From CAZTTG01 sp964615935 (GTDB taxonomy: Bacteria > Planctomycetota > UBA1135 > GCA-002686595), in contig CAZTTG010000011.1 of the NCBI GenBank assembly GCA_964615935.1, positions 22,398 to 86,397 of the forward strand: 64,000 bases of DNA, read 5' to 3'. Each line of letters opens with the position of its first letter. Within the stretch, counting starts at the first letter, position 1. Shown here piece by piece: positions 25,502 to 33,623 of the stretch. The notes beneath the pieces were generated by a model that saw only the letters and a program-made list of their open reading frames with translations, ran no database searches and was not told the DNA's origin. Both the position numbers and the translations under genes were made by a program.

Positions 25502-26710
25502 ATGACCGTTCCTTCCGAGGCCGAGCAGTCCTTGAGCGGCATCCGGGTCCTCGACCTCTCCCGGATCCTCGCCGGTCCCTACTGCACCATGATCCTCGGG
25601 GATCAGGGGGCCGAGGTGATCAAGGTCGAACGGCCCGGTACAGGTGACGACACGCGCACCTGGGGGCCGCCCTTCGCCGGCGGAGAGAGCGCCTACTACC
25701 TGTGCTGCAACCGGAACAAGAAGTCGGTCGCGGTGGACCTGAAGGAGCCCGCCGGGGCGGAGCTGGTGAGGGAGCTGGCGGCGGTCTCCGACGTCTTCGT
25801 GGAGAACTTCACCCCCGGGCTCATCGGCCGCTTCGGCCTGGACTACGAGACGCTGCGCGAGATCAACCCCCGCCTGGTCTACTGCTCCATCAGCGCCTAC
25901 GGGCAGGACGGGCCCTACCGCGACCGGCCGGGCTACGACATGGTGCTCTCCGCCGTGGGGGGGCTCATGCACATCACCGGCGAGCCGAAGGGGAAGCCCT
26001 GCAAGGTCGGGGTGGCCATCACCGACGTGCTCACCGGGGTCTACGCCTCGGGGGCCATCACCGCCGCCCTCCTGTGGCGGGAGCGCTCCGGTCGCGGGCA
26101 GTACATCGACTGCAGCCTGCTGGACGCCCAGGTCTCGGGCCTCGCCAACATCGCCAGCAACTGGCTGGTGGCCGGCAAGGAGGCCGTGCGCTGGGGCACC
26201 GCCCACGAGTCGATCATCCCCTACCAGGTCTTCCCCACCCGGGACCGGCCGATCGCCATCGCCGTGGCCAACCAGAAGCTGTGGGTCAACTTCTGCCGGG
26301 CGGTGGGGCACGAGGAATGGCTGGACGATCCGCGCTTCGAGTCCAACCCCGAGCGGGTCGCGAACCGCGACGCGATCCTGCCCCGGGTGTTCGAGGTGAT
26401 GGCCGAGCGGAGCTGCGCCGAGTGGATGGAGGTGCTGGTCGCGGCGGCCATCCCCTGCGGCCCGGTGAACAACATGCAGAGCCTGTTCGACGACCCGCAG
26501 GTGCAGCACCGGGACATGATCGCCGAGGTGCCCCACCCCACCATCGGGAGCCTGCGCCTGGCGGGGGTCCCCATCAAGTACTCCGAGACGCCCGGGAGCA
26601 TCCGCCGCCCCCCCCCGCTGCTGGGTGAGCACACCGGGGAGGTGCTGGCCGAGGTGCTGGGCCGCTCGGCCGAGGAGATCGAGGCCCTGCGGGCTTCGGG
26701 CGCGATCTAG
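25502..26710 (+). CDS. Class III (CaiB/BaiF, formyl-CoA-transferase-type) CoA-transferase
   Basis: A 402-residue family III CoA-transferase. The N-terminal SGIRVLDLSRILAGPYCTM, the GAEVIKVERPG turn and the RPGYDMVLSAVGGLMHITGE segment are characteristic. The catalytic aspartate is most likely Asp175 in ITDVLTGVYASGAI, and the second-domain YIDCSLLDAQVS is present. These enzymes move CoA between carboxylic acids in the cytoplasm. A GAGGAG ribosome site precedes the ATG. It is divergent from the molybdoenzyme operon, so joint control and a shared CoA-thioester pathway are plausible. Its stop codon shares the palindrome CTAG with the stop of the convergent gene. Confidence 0.92.
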   Translation: MTVPSEAEQSLSGIRVLDLSRILAGPYCTMILGDQGAEVIKVERPGTGDDTRTWGPPFAGGESAYYLCCNRNKKSVAVDLKEPAGAELVRELAAVSDVFVENFTPGLIGRFGLDYETLREINPRLVYCSISAYGQDGPYRDRPGYDMVLSAVGGLMHITGEPKGKPCKVGVAITDVLTGVYASGAITAALLWRERSGRGQYIDCSLLDAQVSGLANIASNWLVAGKEAVRWGTAHESIIPYQVFPTRDRPIAIAVANQKLWVNFCRAVGHEEWLDDPRFESNPERVANRDAILPRVFEVMAERSCAEWMEVLVAAAIPCGPVNNMQSLFDDPQVQHRDMIAEVPHPTIGSLRLAGVPIKYSETPGSIRRPPPLLGEHTGEVLAEVLGRSAEEIEALRASGAI

Positions 26711-27756
26711 AGGCTCACGCCGAACTCGTCCCCGTCGTCGTCGCCGATCGGGTAGCGCGGGCCGCCGGGGCCGCCCAGGCTCTGCTTGTAGGGGTCCCCG
26801 GAGGGCTTGCGCAGGAGATCGGCGGTGACCTGCACCGCGGCGTGGTAGCGCGTGGCGCGGAAGATCTCCCGGCCCAGGAGCGCCGCGATCGAGAGGGCGA
26901 AGAGGATCGCGATGGGCACCAGCGTCGAGCTCGTGTCCAGTCCCCGGTTGAGGGGCACGGCGGCCGAGGCGATGGCCGCCAGCATCAGGGCCTCGACCAG
27001 GAAGATCAGGACCATGGGGCGCAGGGTCCGGATCGGATGGCGCAGCAGGAGCCAGAAGGAGGACAGGCCGGTCAGGAGGGCCGAGGAGGCGTCCTGCAGG
27101 GCCATGCGGGTCCGGGTGAAGTCGCCCCACACCAGGACCAGCGAGAAGAGCAGGAAGTGGGCGGCCTCCAGGGACCAGGTGCGCCACAGGGCGGTGCTCT
27201 CGGAGGCCAGCGCCTCCACGTCTCCGTCGACGACTCCGAACAGGCGCCGGTCCACCCAGGCGCTCCAGGCCGAGTCCACCACCAGGTACTCCACGGCCGC
27301 CAGCAGGAGGATCACCAGGACGGCCACGCGCAGGAAGCGGAAGAAGTAGCGCGCTCCGCCGTAGAGGAAGCGCCGCAGGGAGTGCCCCCGGGTCCGCTCC
27401 AGGAAGATCTGCAGCCAGCCCCCGGCCGTGAAGACGCCCAGTAGGACGGCCACCAGCCCCAGGTAGAGCAGCGCGCTGCTCGTGCCCTCCCGCAGGATCT
27501 GCAGCATCTGGCCGTGATCGTGCTGGAAGGGGGCGGTCAGGCTGGCCACCTGCTCGCCCGGCTCGACCCGCTGGTGCATGGCGCTGTGCATGCCCTGGTA
27601 CCACACCGCGGAGAGCGCCAGGGCGGGGACGGCCGGCAACAGGCCGAAGACCAGCCACAGGGGCACCCGACCCAGCGCGCCCACGATGGCCTCCAGGAAG
27701 ACCGGACGGTCGCTTTCCACCCGAGGGATCGAGACGTCGTCCACCTCATCCTCCAA
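26707..27756 (-). CDS. Polytopic membrane protein of unknown function
   Basis: A 349-residue protein with about six hydrophobic segments (near residues 33-53, 95-115, 142-163, 200-218, 248-268 and 285-303), the large loops facing opposite sides. I recognise no catalytic or transport motif. The N-terminus is acidic and the C-terminus ends in a Gly/Asp-rich tail. The gene overlaps the end of the M1 peptidase gene by 11 bp, so the two are co-transcribed and probably act together at the membrane. Confidence 0.75.
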   Translation of the reverse strand: MEDEVDDVSIPRVESDRPVFLEAIVGALGRVPLWLVFGLLPAVPALALSAVWYQGMHSAMHQRVEPGEQVASLTAPFQHDHGQMLQILREGTSSALLYLGLVAVLLGVFTAGGWLQIFLERTRGHSLRRFLYGGARYFFRFLRVAVLVILLLAAVEYLVVDSAWSAWVDRRLFGVVDGDVEALASESTALWRTWSLEAAHFLLFSLVLVWGDFTRTRMALQDASSALLTGLSSFWLLLRHPIRTLRPMVLIFLVEALMLAAIASAAVPLNRGLDTSSTLVPIAILFALSIAALLGREIFRATRYHAAVQVTADLLRKPSGDPYKQSLGGPGGPRYPIGDDDGDEFGVSL

Positions 27757-30148
27757 TCGCGGAGTACCAGTGGAGGTACTGGACGATCTGACTGAAGACC
27801 CGCTCCGACCAGCGCAGCGGAGCGACGCGGTCGACCTCCTCGAACCACTGGTTGTTCGACATGTCGGGGTCGATGTAGTAGTCGCGCGAGGGATCCAGCC
27901 GCACCGCCACTACCCGGCGGGGATCGGTCCGGGCGATCTTCAGCCAGCGGTTCTCGAGCTGATCCTGGCGGCTCCAGGTGAGCTGCTCCCGGGCATCGTC
28001 CTCGTACTGGATCTCGATCTCGAGGGGCAGGCGCAGGTCGCCGGTGCGGGTGATCGCCACCTCGATGGCCCAGGGCTCCTCGAGCTCCGGCTCGGCCTCG
28101 CCGGAGGGCGGCCGGGCCTCCTCGGCCGCCCTCGGCGCGAACTCGCCGGCGGCGGTCTCCTGGAACAGCCCGCTCGCGGGGCGCGCCGGGCGCTGCTCGA
28201 CCGTCACCGCCCAGTCCACGGTCCCGGTGCCCCGCAGGAGCTCCTCGAAGTACCACGAGACGTCCTCCCCGGAGCCCTCGATGAAGGCCTCGAAGAAGTC
28301 CTCGGGCGCCGGGTGCCCGTAGCGCCACTTCTCGGAGTAGTGGCGCATGCCCTTCAGGAAGCGGTCGTGGCCCACCACTCCCGGCAGGGAGCGCAGGATC
28401 ACGGCCGGGCGCTCGTAGCTGTTCTTGCGGTAGCTCCGGCGGTCGGCGAAGCGCCAGGCCGCGGTCATCACCGGCTCGCGCTGGGGGTGGTCCTCCAGCA
28501 TGCCCGAGCGGTCGGCCCAGCGCTGGTCGCTGATCTGGGGCGCCAGGGTCAGGTAGGGGTGGTCGCGCCAGAGATTGATCAGGCCCCCGGTGGCCAGCGG
28601 CCGCAGGCGATAGTCGGTCCAGGGGATGGGGATCCGCTGCCCCGTGAGGAGGCGCTCCAGCCCGTGACCGACCGGCCACGTCTGCCGGGGATCCCATGGT
28701 CCCGGCCGCTCTCCACACTCCTCCCGCCGTACCAGCATCACCCCCTCGACGGGGAGGCCGAAGTAGCGCGTGGTCGCGTGCCGCGGCCCGAACTGGCGGA
28801 GGGCCACCTCGGAGTCGACGAAGGAGTTGAAGCCCTCGTCCATCCAGGAGGCCTCGGCCTCGTTGTTGCCCACCAGCCCGTACCAGAACTGGTGCCCGCA
28901 CTCGTGGATGGTGACCCCCTCGGGGCTGACCGTCGAGGGCGGCGAGTAGAGCCGCGTGCCGCAGGTGAAGAGCGTCGGGTACTCCATCCCCCCGGCCGCC
29001 TGGCCGTTCCAGGGCGGGTCGACGACGGAGACCATCTCGTAGGGGTAGGCGCCGAACCACAGGCCGTAGAAGAAGAGGGTGGCGCAGGTGGCCTCGAAGT
29101 GGCGCTCGAGCTGGCCGGCGTGCTCGGGCTGGATCAGGAGCCGCACCGTCACGTCGCGGCCGATGACGTCCTCGCGGTCGCGCTCCAGGGTGCGGTGGAC
29201 CCGCTCCACCTCGGGGCGGTTGGCCTCCCGATCGGCCCACTGGCGGAAGCTGAACTCCCGCTCCTGGACGACGAAGTCCGGATCCGCGGTCCAGGCGAAG
29301 CCGTGGACCAGCGGGGTGCGGCCGGCCTCATCGGCGCGCTCGCGGTCGGCCAGGGAGGGCGCCAGGAAGCGCACCACCAGCTTTCCGTCCACCTCGCCGT
29401 GCTCGTGCAGGACCCCCGAGCCGCCCACCTTGACCGTATCGGTCTCGGCGTCGCGGTACTTCGCCGGCAGCGTGAGCGTGACGTCATAGGTCCCGTAGTC
29501 CGAGAAGAACTCGGTCTGCTTGTGGAACTCGTGGCAGTTCCAGCCCCGACCGGCCTGGTAGACGCCCAGCTGGGGGAACCAGTGCGCGGCGAAGATGAAG
29601 TCGTCCTTCACTCCGCAGCGGGAGCGCAGCCGGGGCAGGAGGGAGCTCCACTCGAGCTGGATGGTCACCTCCTCGCCGGGCCCGGCCGTCCAGGGCAGGT
29701 CGACCCGGCAGACGGTCCGGTCCTCCTCGCTGCCGCCGTCGGGCTGCTCGTACCGCAGGGTCGAGGTGACGTCCTCCGGCGGCCCTCCGCCCTTCGAGAC
29801 CCGCACGCTCTCCACCCGCTGCCAGCCCCAGGCGTCCTCCATCGGCCCGCCCCAGAGGGTCCCCCCCGACTCCTCCAGGCGCGTGGAGCGGTTGTTGGCG
29901 AAGGAGTTCAGGTAGAGGTGGAACCACAGGTCCCCGACCGGCTCCCCGCTGCGGTTGGTCCAGACGATGGTCTCGGCGCCGTCGAGCGCGCGGGTGGCGT
30001 CGTCGACCGCGGCCTCGATCGCGTAGTCCGCCCGGCAGGAGCGCTGGTCCGGCCGGTCCTGGGGAGCCGCCCGGGTGGGGCCGGCCGCCACCAGCGCAAT
30101 CGCTGCGGCCCAGGGCGCCGGAAACGGGAAGAATCGTGCACAGCGCAT
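27746..30148 (-). CDS. Exported M1-family (gluzincin) metallopeptidase
   Basis: An 800-residue zinc peptidase. After a signal peptide (about residues 1-27) comes the beta-rich N-terminal domain of M1 enzymes. The zinc site is His415-Glu416-x2-His419 with Glu438, in IHECGHQFWYGLVGNNEAE, and GGMEYP just upstream replaces the usual GxMEN exopeptidase motif, so aminopeptidase specificity may be altered. It would act in the periplasm or be membrane-associated. I chose the ATG at 30148 because it places the hydrophobic signal at the N-terminus; ATGs at 30157 and 30229 are possible. The downstream membrane protein overlaps its 3' end. Confidence 0.87.
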   Translation of the reverse strand: MRCARFFPFPAPWAAAIALVAAGPTRAAPQDRPDQRSCRADYAIEAAVDDATRALDGAETIVWTNRSGEPVGDLWFHLYLNSFANNRSTRLEESGGTLWGGPMEDAWGWQRVESVRVSKGGGPPEDVTSTLRYEQPDGGSEEDRTVCRVDLPWTAGPGEEVTIQLEWSSLLPRLRSRCGVKDDFIFAAHWFPQLGVYQAGRGWNCHEFHKQTEFFSDYGTYDVTLTLPAKYRDAETDTVKVGGSGVLHEHGEVDGKLVVRFLAPSLADRERADEAGRTPLVHGFAWTADPDFVVQEREFSFRQWADREANRPEVERVHRTLERDREDVIGRDVTVRLLIQPEHAGQLERHFEATCATLFFYGLWFGAYPYEMVSVVDPPWNGQAAGGMEYPTLFTCGTRLYSPPSTVSPEGVTIHECGHQFWYGLVGNNEAEASWMDEGFNSFVDSEVALRQFGPRHATTRYFGLPVEGVMLVRREECGERPGPWDPRQTWPVGHGLERLLTGQRIPIPWTDYRLRPLATGGLINLWRDHPYLTLAPQISDQRWADRSGMLEDHPQREPVMTAAWRFADRRSYRKNSYERPAVILRSLPGVVGHDRFLKGMRHYSEKWRYGHPAPEDFFEAFIEGSGEDVSWYFEELLRGTGTVDWAVTVEQRPARPASGLFQETAAGEFAPRAAEEARPPSGEAEPELEEPWAIEVAITRTGDLRLPLEIEIQYEDDAREQLTWSRQDQLENRWLKIARTDPRRVVAVRLDPSRDYYIDPDMSNNQWFEEVDRVAPLRWSERVFSQIVQYLHWYSAIGG

Positions 30149-30301
30149 GGAGAGCATGATGCGGATCGCGGGCCGTCTCGGCAACCCCCAGACGCCGTAA
30201 CCCCTGTATTTACAGTGTTTTGCGGCCACGATATCGCCCTCGGGATCCCGCGGCGCCGCCCTGCGGCCCCGGCTCTCCCCAGGAAGGGTCCGGAAATGCT
30301 G

Positions 30302-30328
30302 TCAAGGGGGCCAGCGCGCGACCGATAA
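30302..30328 (+). promoter_or_regulatory. Sigma-28 (FliA) promoter upstream of flgM
   Basis: TCAAG (30302-30306), 15 bp, then CCGATAA (30322-30328) closely match the FliA promoter form seen in pseudomonads and other bacteria. It sits about 43 bp upstream of the flgM ATG. A similar box pair precedes fliD. Confidence 0.7.
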
Positions 30329-30370
30329 CGTGGCAGATACCTCGGCTCCAGGCCGGGGAAAGGATCCAAG

Positions 30371-30877
30371 ATGCAGATCCGCAGCAATCCCTTCGGCAAC
30401 AACGTGCCCAAGCCCGGCCCGTCGGACATCACCCGGCCCAACCGGGAGGGGATCCGGGAGACCGTCGGCCCGATTCCGCCGGAGAAGGCGGCGGAGGAGA
30501 CCCAGAGGCCGGACGACGGTGAACGGATCCGCAACGCCCGGGAGGCCCAGCGCGCCCGCGATCTCGCCAAGCGCATCCAGAACGCCCGCGAGGGCCAGCG
30601 CGCCGAGCAGCTCGCCAAGCGCGCCCAGAACGCCCGCGAGGCCCAGCGCGCCCGCGATCTCGCCCAGCGCATCCAGAACGCTCGGCAGGGCGCCGATCAG
30701 GTCGACCTCTCCGCCGGGGCCCAGCTCATCGCACGCGTGGAGGGCCCCTCCGAGGACGGTGAGGCCCGCTCCCAGCGCATCGCCGAGCTCAAGGAGCTCG
30801 TCCAGCAGGGCCGTCTCAACACACCGGATCGCGCCGCGCAGGCCGCTGAGCGCATGCTGAGGGGCGACGACGAATAG
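30371..30877 (+). CDS. flgM: FlgM-like anti-sigma-28 factor with internal repeats
   Basis: A 168-residue protein. Residues about 113-168 resemble the FlgM sigma-28-binding region: LSAGAQLIARVEG, then RIAELKELVQQGRLNTPDRAAQAAERML, as in the SAxAxxL and VxxIKxxIxxGxY blocks of FlgM. FlgM binds FliA in the cytoplasm and is exported once the hook is complete. Between the disordered N-terminus and this region lie three near-identical 16-residue repeats (QNAREAQRARDLAKRI-type) not found in ordinary FlgM, which is about 100 residues. A sigma-28 promoter precedes it, giving the usual FliA feedback. FliA is 13 kb away in the flagellar region. Confidence 0.7.
   Translation: MQIRSNPFGNNVPKPGPSDITRPNREGIRETVGPIPPEKAAEETQRPDDGERIRNAREAQRARDLAKRIQNAREGQRAEQLAKRAQNAREAQRARDLAQRIQNARQGADQVDLSAGAQLIARVEGPSEDGEARSQRIAELKELVQQGRLNTPDRAAQAAERMLRGDDE
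30533..30676 (+). repeat. Three 48-bp in-frame tandem repeats in flgM
   Basis: Units begin at 30533, 30581 and 30629, exactly 48 bp apart, each starting AACGCCCG; a fourth degenerate unit begins at 30677. They encode a 16-residue, highly charged helical module. Confidence 0.9.
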
Positions 30878-31095
30878 TCGCTCCCGCCGCTCCACACCAC
30901 CTCGCAGCGCGCGCCGGCCCGGGGCCCTTGGGCTCCGGGCCTTGCCGTATCCGGGCGCCGCCCCTGGCGGGGATCGGGCCATCCAGGGGGATCTCCCGGG
31001 CCTTCACCCGGGCTTCATGCCCCCGCCGGCATCCTGCGCCCCCGGCCTGGACGGGGTCCGGGGTACACTCAATTCGGAATCGAGAGGAAACGACC

Positions 31096-31497
31096 GTGAA
31101 GACAGCTCTGTGGACGCTCCTGCTGGCCCTCTTGTCGATGCTCACCATCTCCGCGGTGGCGGTGCCGGGCGACGAGGAGGGCGATTGCGCTGCGAAGATC
31201 GCCAAGGCCATCTTCGGAAAACCCTACTCCCTGAGCGCCGCGATCGAGGCGGCGGAGAAGCACACCGGCGGCAAGGCCCTCCGCGCGCTGGTCGATCCCG
31301 AGGACAAGACGGCCATCGTCGAGGTCGTCCTCCTGGTGGCCACCGACGACGAGTGGGAGCTCCTCGAGGCGGACGTCGACGGCAAGACGAACAAGGTCCT
31401 CGAAGTCGAGGAGTACGAGGAGGAAGACGAGGGCGACGAGGACGAAGGTGAGGAGGATGAGGATGACGAGGACGAAGACGAAGACGACGACGACTAG
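31096..31497 (+). CDS. Exported PepSY-like protein with poly-acidic tail
   Basis: A 133-residue protein with a signal peptide (TALWTLLLALLSMLTISAVAV). The central part resembles a PepSY domain: SLSAAIEAAEKHTGGKAL, then EWELLEADVDGKTNKVLEVEE. The last 35 residues are almost all Glu and Asp. Start is GTG at 31096, behind a GAGAGGAAA ribosome site. PepSY proteins can inhibit peptidases or serve as periplasmic sensor partners; this one lies 59 bp before a two-component pair and probably belongs to that regulon. The acidic tail may bind cations. Confidence 0.72.
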   Translation: MKTALWTLLLALLSMLTISAVAVPGDEEGDCAAKIAKAIFGKPYSLSAAIEAAEKHTGGKALRALVDPEDKTAIVEVVLLVATDDEWELLEADVDGKTNKVLEVEEYEEEDEGDEDEGEEDEDDEDEDEDDDD

Positions 31498-31556
31498 TCC
31501 GTAGCCCACTCCCGGGGCGGCGGCTCCCCCCCGTCGCCCCGACCCGCTCTCTCTCC

Positions 31557-32204
31557 GTGCGCATCCTGATCATCGAAGACGAGGTCGACCTCGCCAGCGC
31601 CGTGCGCAAGGCGCTGGAGGAGGAGGGATTCGCCGTCGACGTCGCCCACGACGGCGAGACCGGCCAGTTCCAGGCCGAGAGCTGGGACTACGACGCCATT
31701 CTGCTGGACCTCATGCTGCCCCGGAGGGGCGGCTGGACGGTCCTCTCCAACCTGCGGCGGACCAAGGTCACGCCGGTCCTCATCCTCACCGCCCGCGACG
31801 GGGTGGACGAGCGCATCCGCGGCCTCGACGGCGGGGCCGACGACTACCTGGTCAAGCCCTTCGACCTGGACGAGCTGCGCGCCCGCCTCCGGGCCCTCAT
31901 CCGCCGCTCGGCTGGCAGGGCCTCCTCCCTCCTGCGCGCCGGCGAGGTGGAGCTCGACTGCGCCTCGCGCACGGCCCGCCGGGCGGAGGAGCCGGTGGCC
32001 CTCTCCCCCAAGGAGTACGCCATCGCCGAGTACCTGATGATGCACGCCGGCGAGCTGGTCACCCGCACGATGCTGTACGAGCACGTCTACGACGAGAGCG
32101 AGGATACCCGCTCCAACGTGGTGGACGTCTACATCTCCAACCTGCGCCGCAAGCTCGGCCGGGACTTCGTGAAGACGCGCCGCGGCGAGGGGTACATCCT
32201 CGGT
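31557..32204 (+). CDS. OmpR-family response regulator (no stop codon in frame)
   Basis: Residues 1-216 form a complete OmpR/PhoB regulator: receiver with acidic pocket Glu7/Asp8, phospho-acceptor Asp51 in AILLDLML and Lys in DDYLVKPF, then a winged-helix domain ending KTRRGEGYILG. Start is GTG at 31557. The expected stop just after YILG is missing: this frame stays open through the kinase gene and runs into the ankyrin gene frame at 33624, ending only at 35687. The end given here is the end of recognisable domain sequence. Either a base is missing or extra near 32200, or translation ends by another route. The kinase GTG lies at 32203, overlapping the last two bases. Confidence 0.8.
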
Positions 32205-33561
32205 GTTTGGGTCGATCCGCACCATCCTGCTCGGCTGGTACGCGCTGATCCTGCTCCTGACGATCGGCGTGTTCGGCGGCGTGCTCTACGCCTCGCAGCG
32301 CCGGGCGATCCTGGGGGAGGTCGACGAGAGGATCCGCAACCACTCGGCTGCCATCGCCGCCGCCACCGAGGTGGACCCCCTGGACGGTGTCGAGATCGAG
32401 CTCTCCGAGGACTACCTGGGGCTCTTCCGCCGCGAGGGCCCCGCGCACCCCTACTTCGCCGTTTGGAGGCCGGGGGGCGAGTTCGTCTTCGCCTCCCGAG
32501 AGGGGCTGGCCATCCCCTTCCCGGAGCGGGCCGGCTTCCGGGATCGCCAGCAGCGGCGGGAGATCGCGATCGAGAGCTCACTCGGCCTCCTGATCCTGGT
32601 CGGCCAGCACACCGGCGAGCGGCGCGAGGACCTCCGCGAGTTCCTGGGCCTGCTGATCGGCTCGGGCCTGGCGGTGATGGGCCTGGCCCTCCTGGGCGGC
32701 TGGTTCCTCTCGGGCAGGGTCCTGGCGCCGATCCGCCGGATCAGCCGCACGGCCTCGGAGATCTCCGGCTCCAACCTGTCGGGGCGGATCGACGTCGGCC
32801 GCACCGAGAGCGAGCTGGGGCGCCTGGCGATCACCCTCAACGAGGCCTTCGAGCGCCTTCAGGAGGCCTTCGAGCGGCAGTCCCGCTTCACCGCCGACGC
32901 CTCCCACGAGCTGCGCACGCCGGTCTCCATCATCCTGACCTCGGCCGAGCAGACCCTCGAGCGGGACCGCGATCCAGCCGAGTACCGCGAGTCCCTCGAG
33001 GCGGTGCTGCGCGCGGCCCGCCGGATGAAGGGCATCGTGGACGGGCTCCTCACCCTCAGCCGGGCGGACTCGGGCGCCCTCACCATGGGCCACGACGGCG
33101 TCGAGCTGGCCGAGCTCGTCGAGGAGTCCCTGGGGCTCTTCGCGCCCATGGCGAAGGAGCGCGGGGTGACGCTCTCGTGGAGCGGGCCGAAGCTCCTCGT
33201 CAGCGGGGACCGGGTCGCCCTGCAGGAGGTCTTCGCCAACCTCGTCTCCAACGGCATCCGCTACAACCGCCCCGGCGGCAGCGTGTCGGTATCGCTCGAG
33301 GAGGACGGCGACCGGATCCTGGCCGCGGTCACCGACACCGGCATCGGCATCCCGGCGGAGCACCTCCCCCACCTCTTCGAGCGCTTCTACCGCGTGGACG
33401 AGGCCCGCTCGCGCGAGGCGGGCGGCAACGGTCTGGGCCTGGCCATCTCGAAGTGGATCGTCGAGAGCCACGGGGGCTCGATCGCGGTGGGGGGCCGCGT
33501 GGGCGAGGGCACGACCTTCACGGTGGTGCTGCCGCGGGATCCGGGCGAGGACCTCGGGTAG
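32203..33561 (+). CDS. Two-component sensor histidine kinase
   Basis: A 452-residue kinase: first membrane segment about 8-30, periplasmic sensor about 31-148, second segment about 150-170, HAMP linker, then HisKA with His235 in DASHELRTPVSII and HATPase with NLVSNGIRYN, DTGIGIP and GNGLGLAI. It starts with GTG at 32203, inside the end of the response regulator, the typical coupling of cognate pairs. The periplasmic PepSY-like protein upstream could be its sensor partner. The stimulus is unknown. A hairpin follows the stop codon. Confidence 0.92.
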   Translation: MFGSIRTILLGWYALILLLTIGVFGGVLYASQRRAILGEVDERIRNHSAAIAAATEVDPLDGVEIELSEDYLGLFRREGPAHPYFAVWRPGGEFVFASREGLAIPFPERAGFRDRQQRREIAIESSLGLLILVGQHTGERREDLREFLGLLIGSGLAVMGLALLGGWFLSGRVLAPIRRISRTASEISGSNLSGRIDVGRTESELGRLAITLNEAFERLQEAFERQSRFTADASHELRTPVSIILTSAEQTLERDRDPAEYRESLEAVLRAARRMKGIVDGLLTLSRADSGALTMGHDGVELAELVEESLGLFAPMAKERGVTLSWSGPKLLVSGDRVALQEVFANLVSNGIRYNRPGGSVSVSLEEDGDRILAAVTDTGIGIPAEHLPHLFERFYRVDEARSREAGGNGLGLAISKWIVESHGGSIAVGGRVGEGTTFTVVLPRDPGEDLG

Positions 33562-33563
33562 TC

Positions 33564-33580
33564 CCCCCCGGATCGGGGGG
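33564..33580 (+). terminator. GC-rich hairpin after the kinase gene
   Basis: CCCCCCG (33564-33570) pairs with CGGGGGG (33574-33580) around GAT, two bases after the kinase stop. It is followed at once by TAGAAT (33581-33586), a plausible -10 box for the ankyrin gene whose ATG is at 33624. Confidence 0.5.
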
Positions 33581-33623
33581 TAGAATCGACCGGCCGACGT
33601 GCCCCTTGGGGAGCGGCCGGATC

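Noticed and set aside
32205..33623. Response regulator continuing as a coding region between 32205 and 33623
   Set aside because: The translation is Arg/Pro/Gly-rich shadow sequence of the kinase gene, which is clearly real in another frame.
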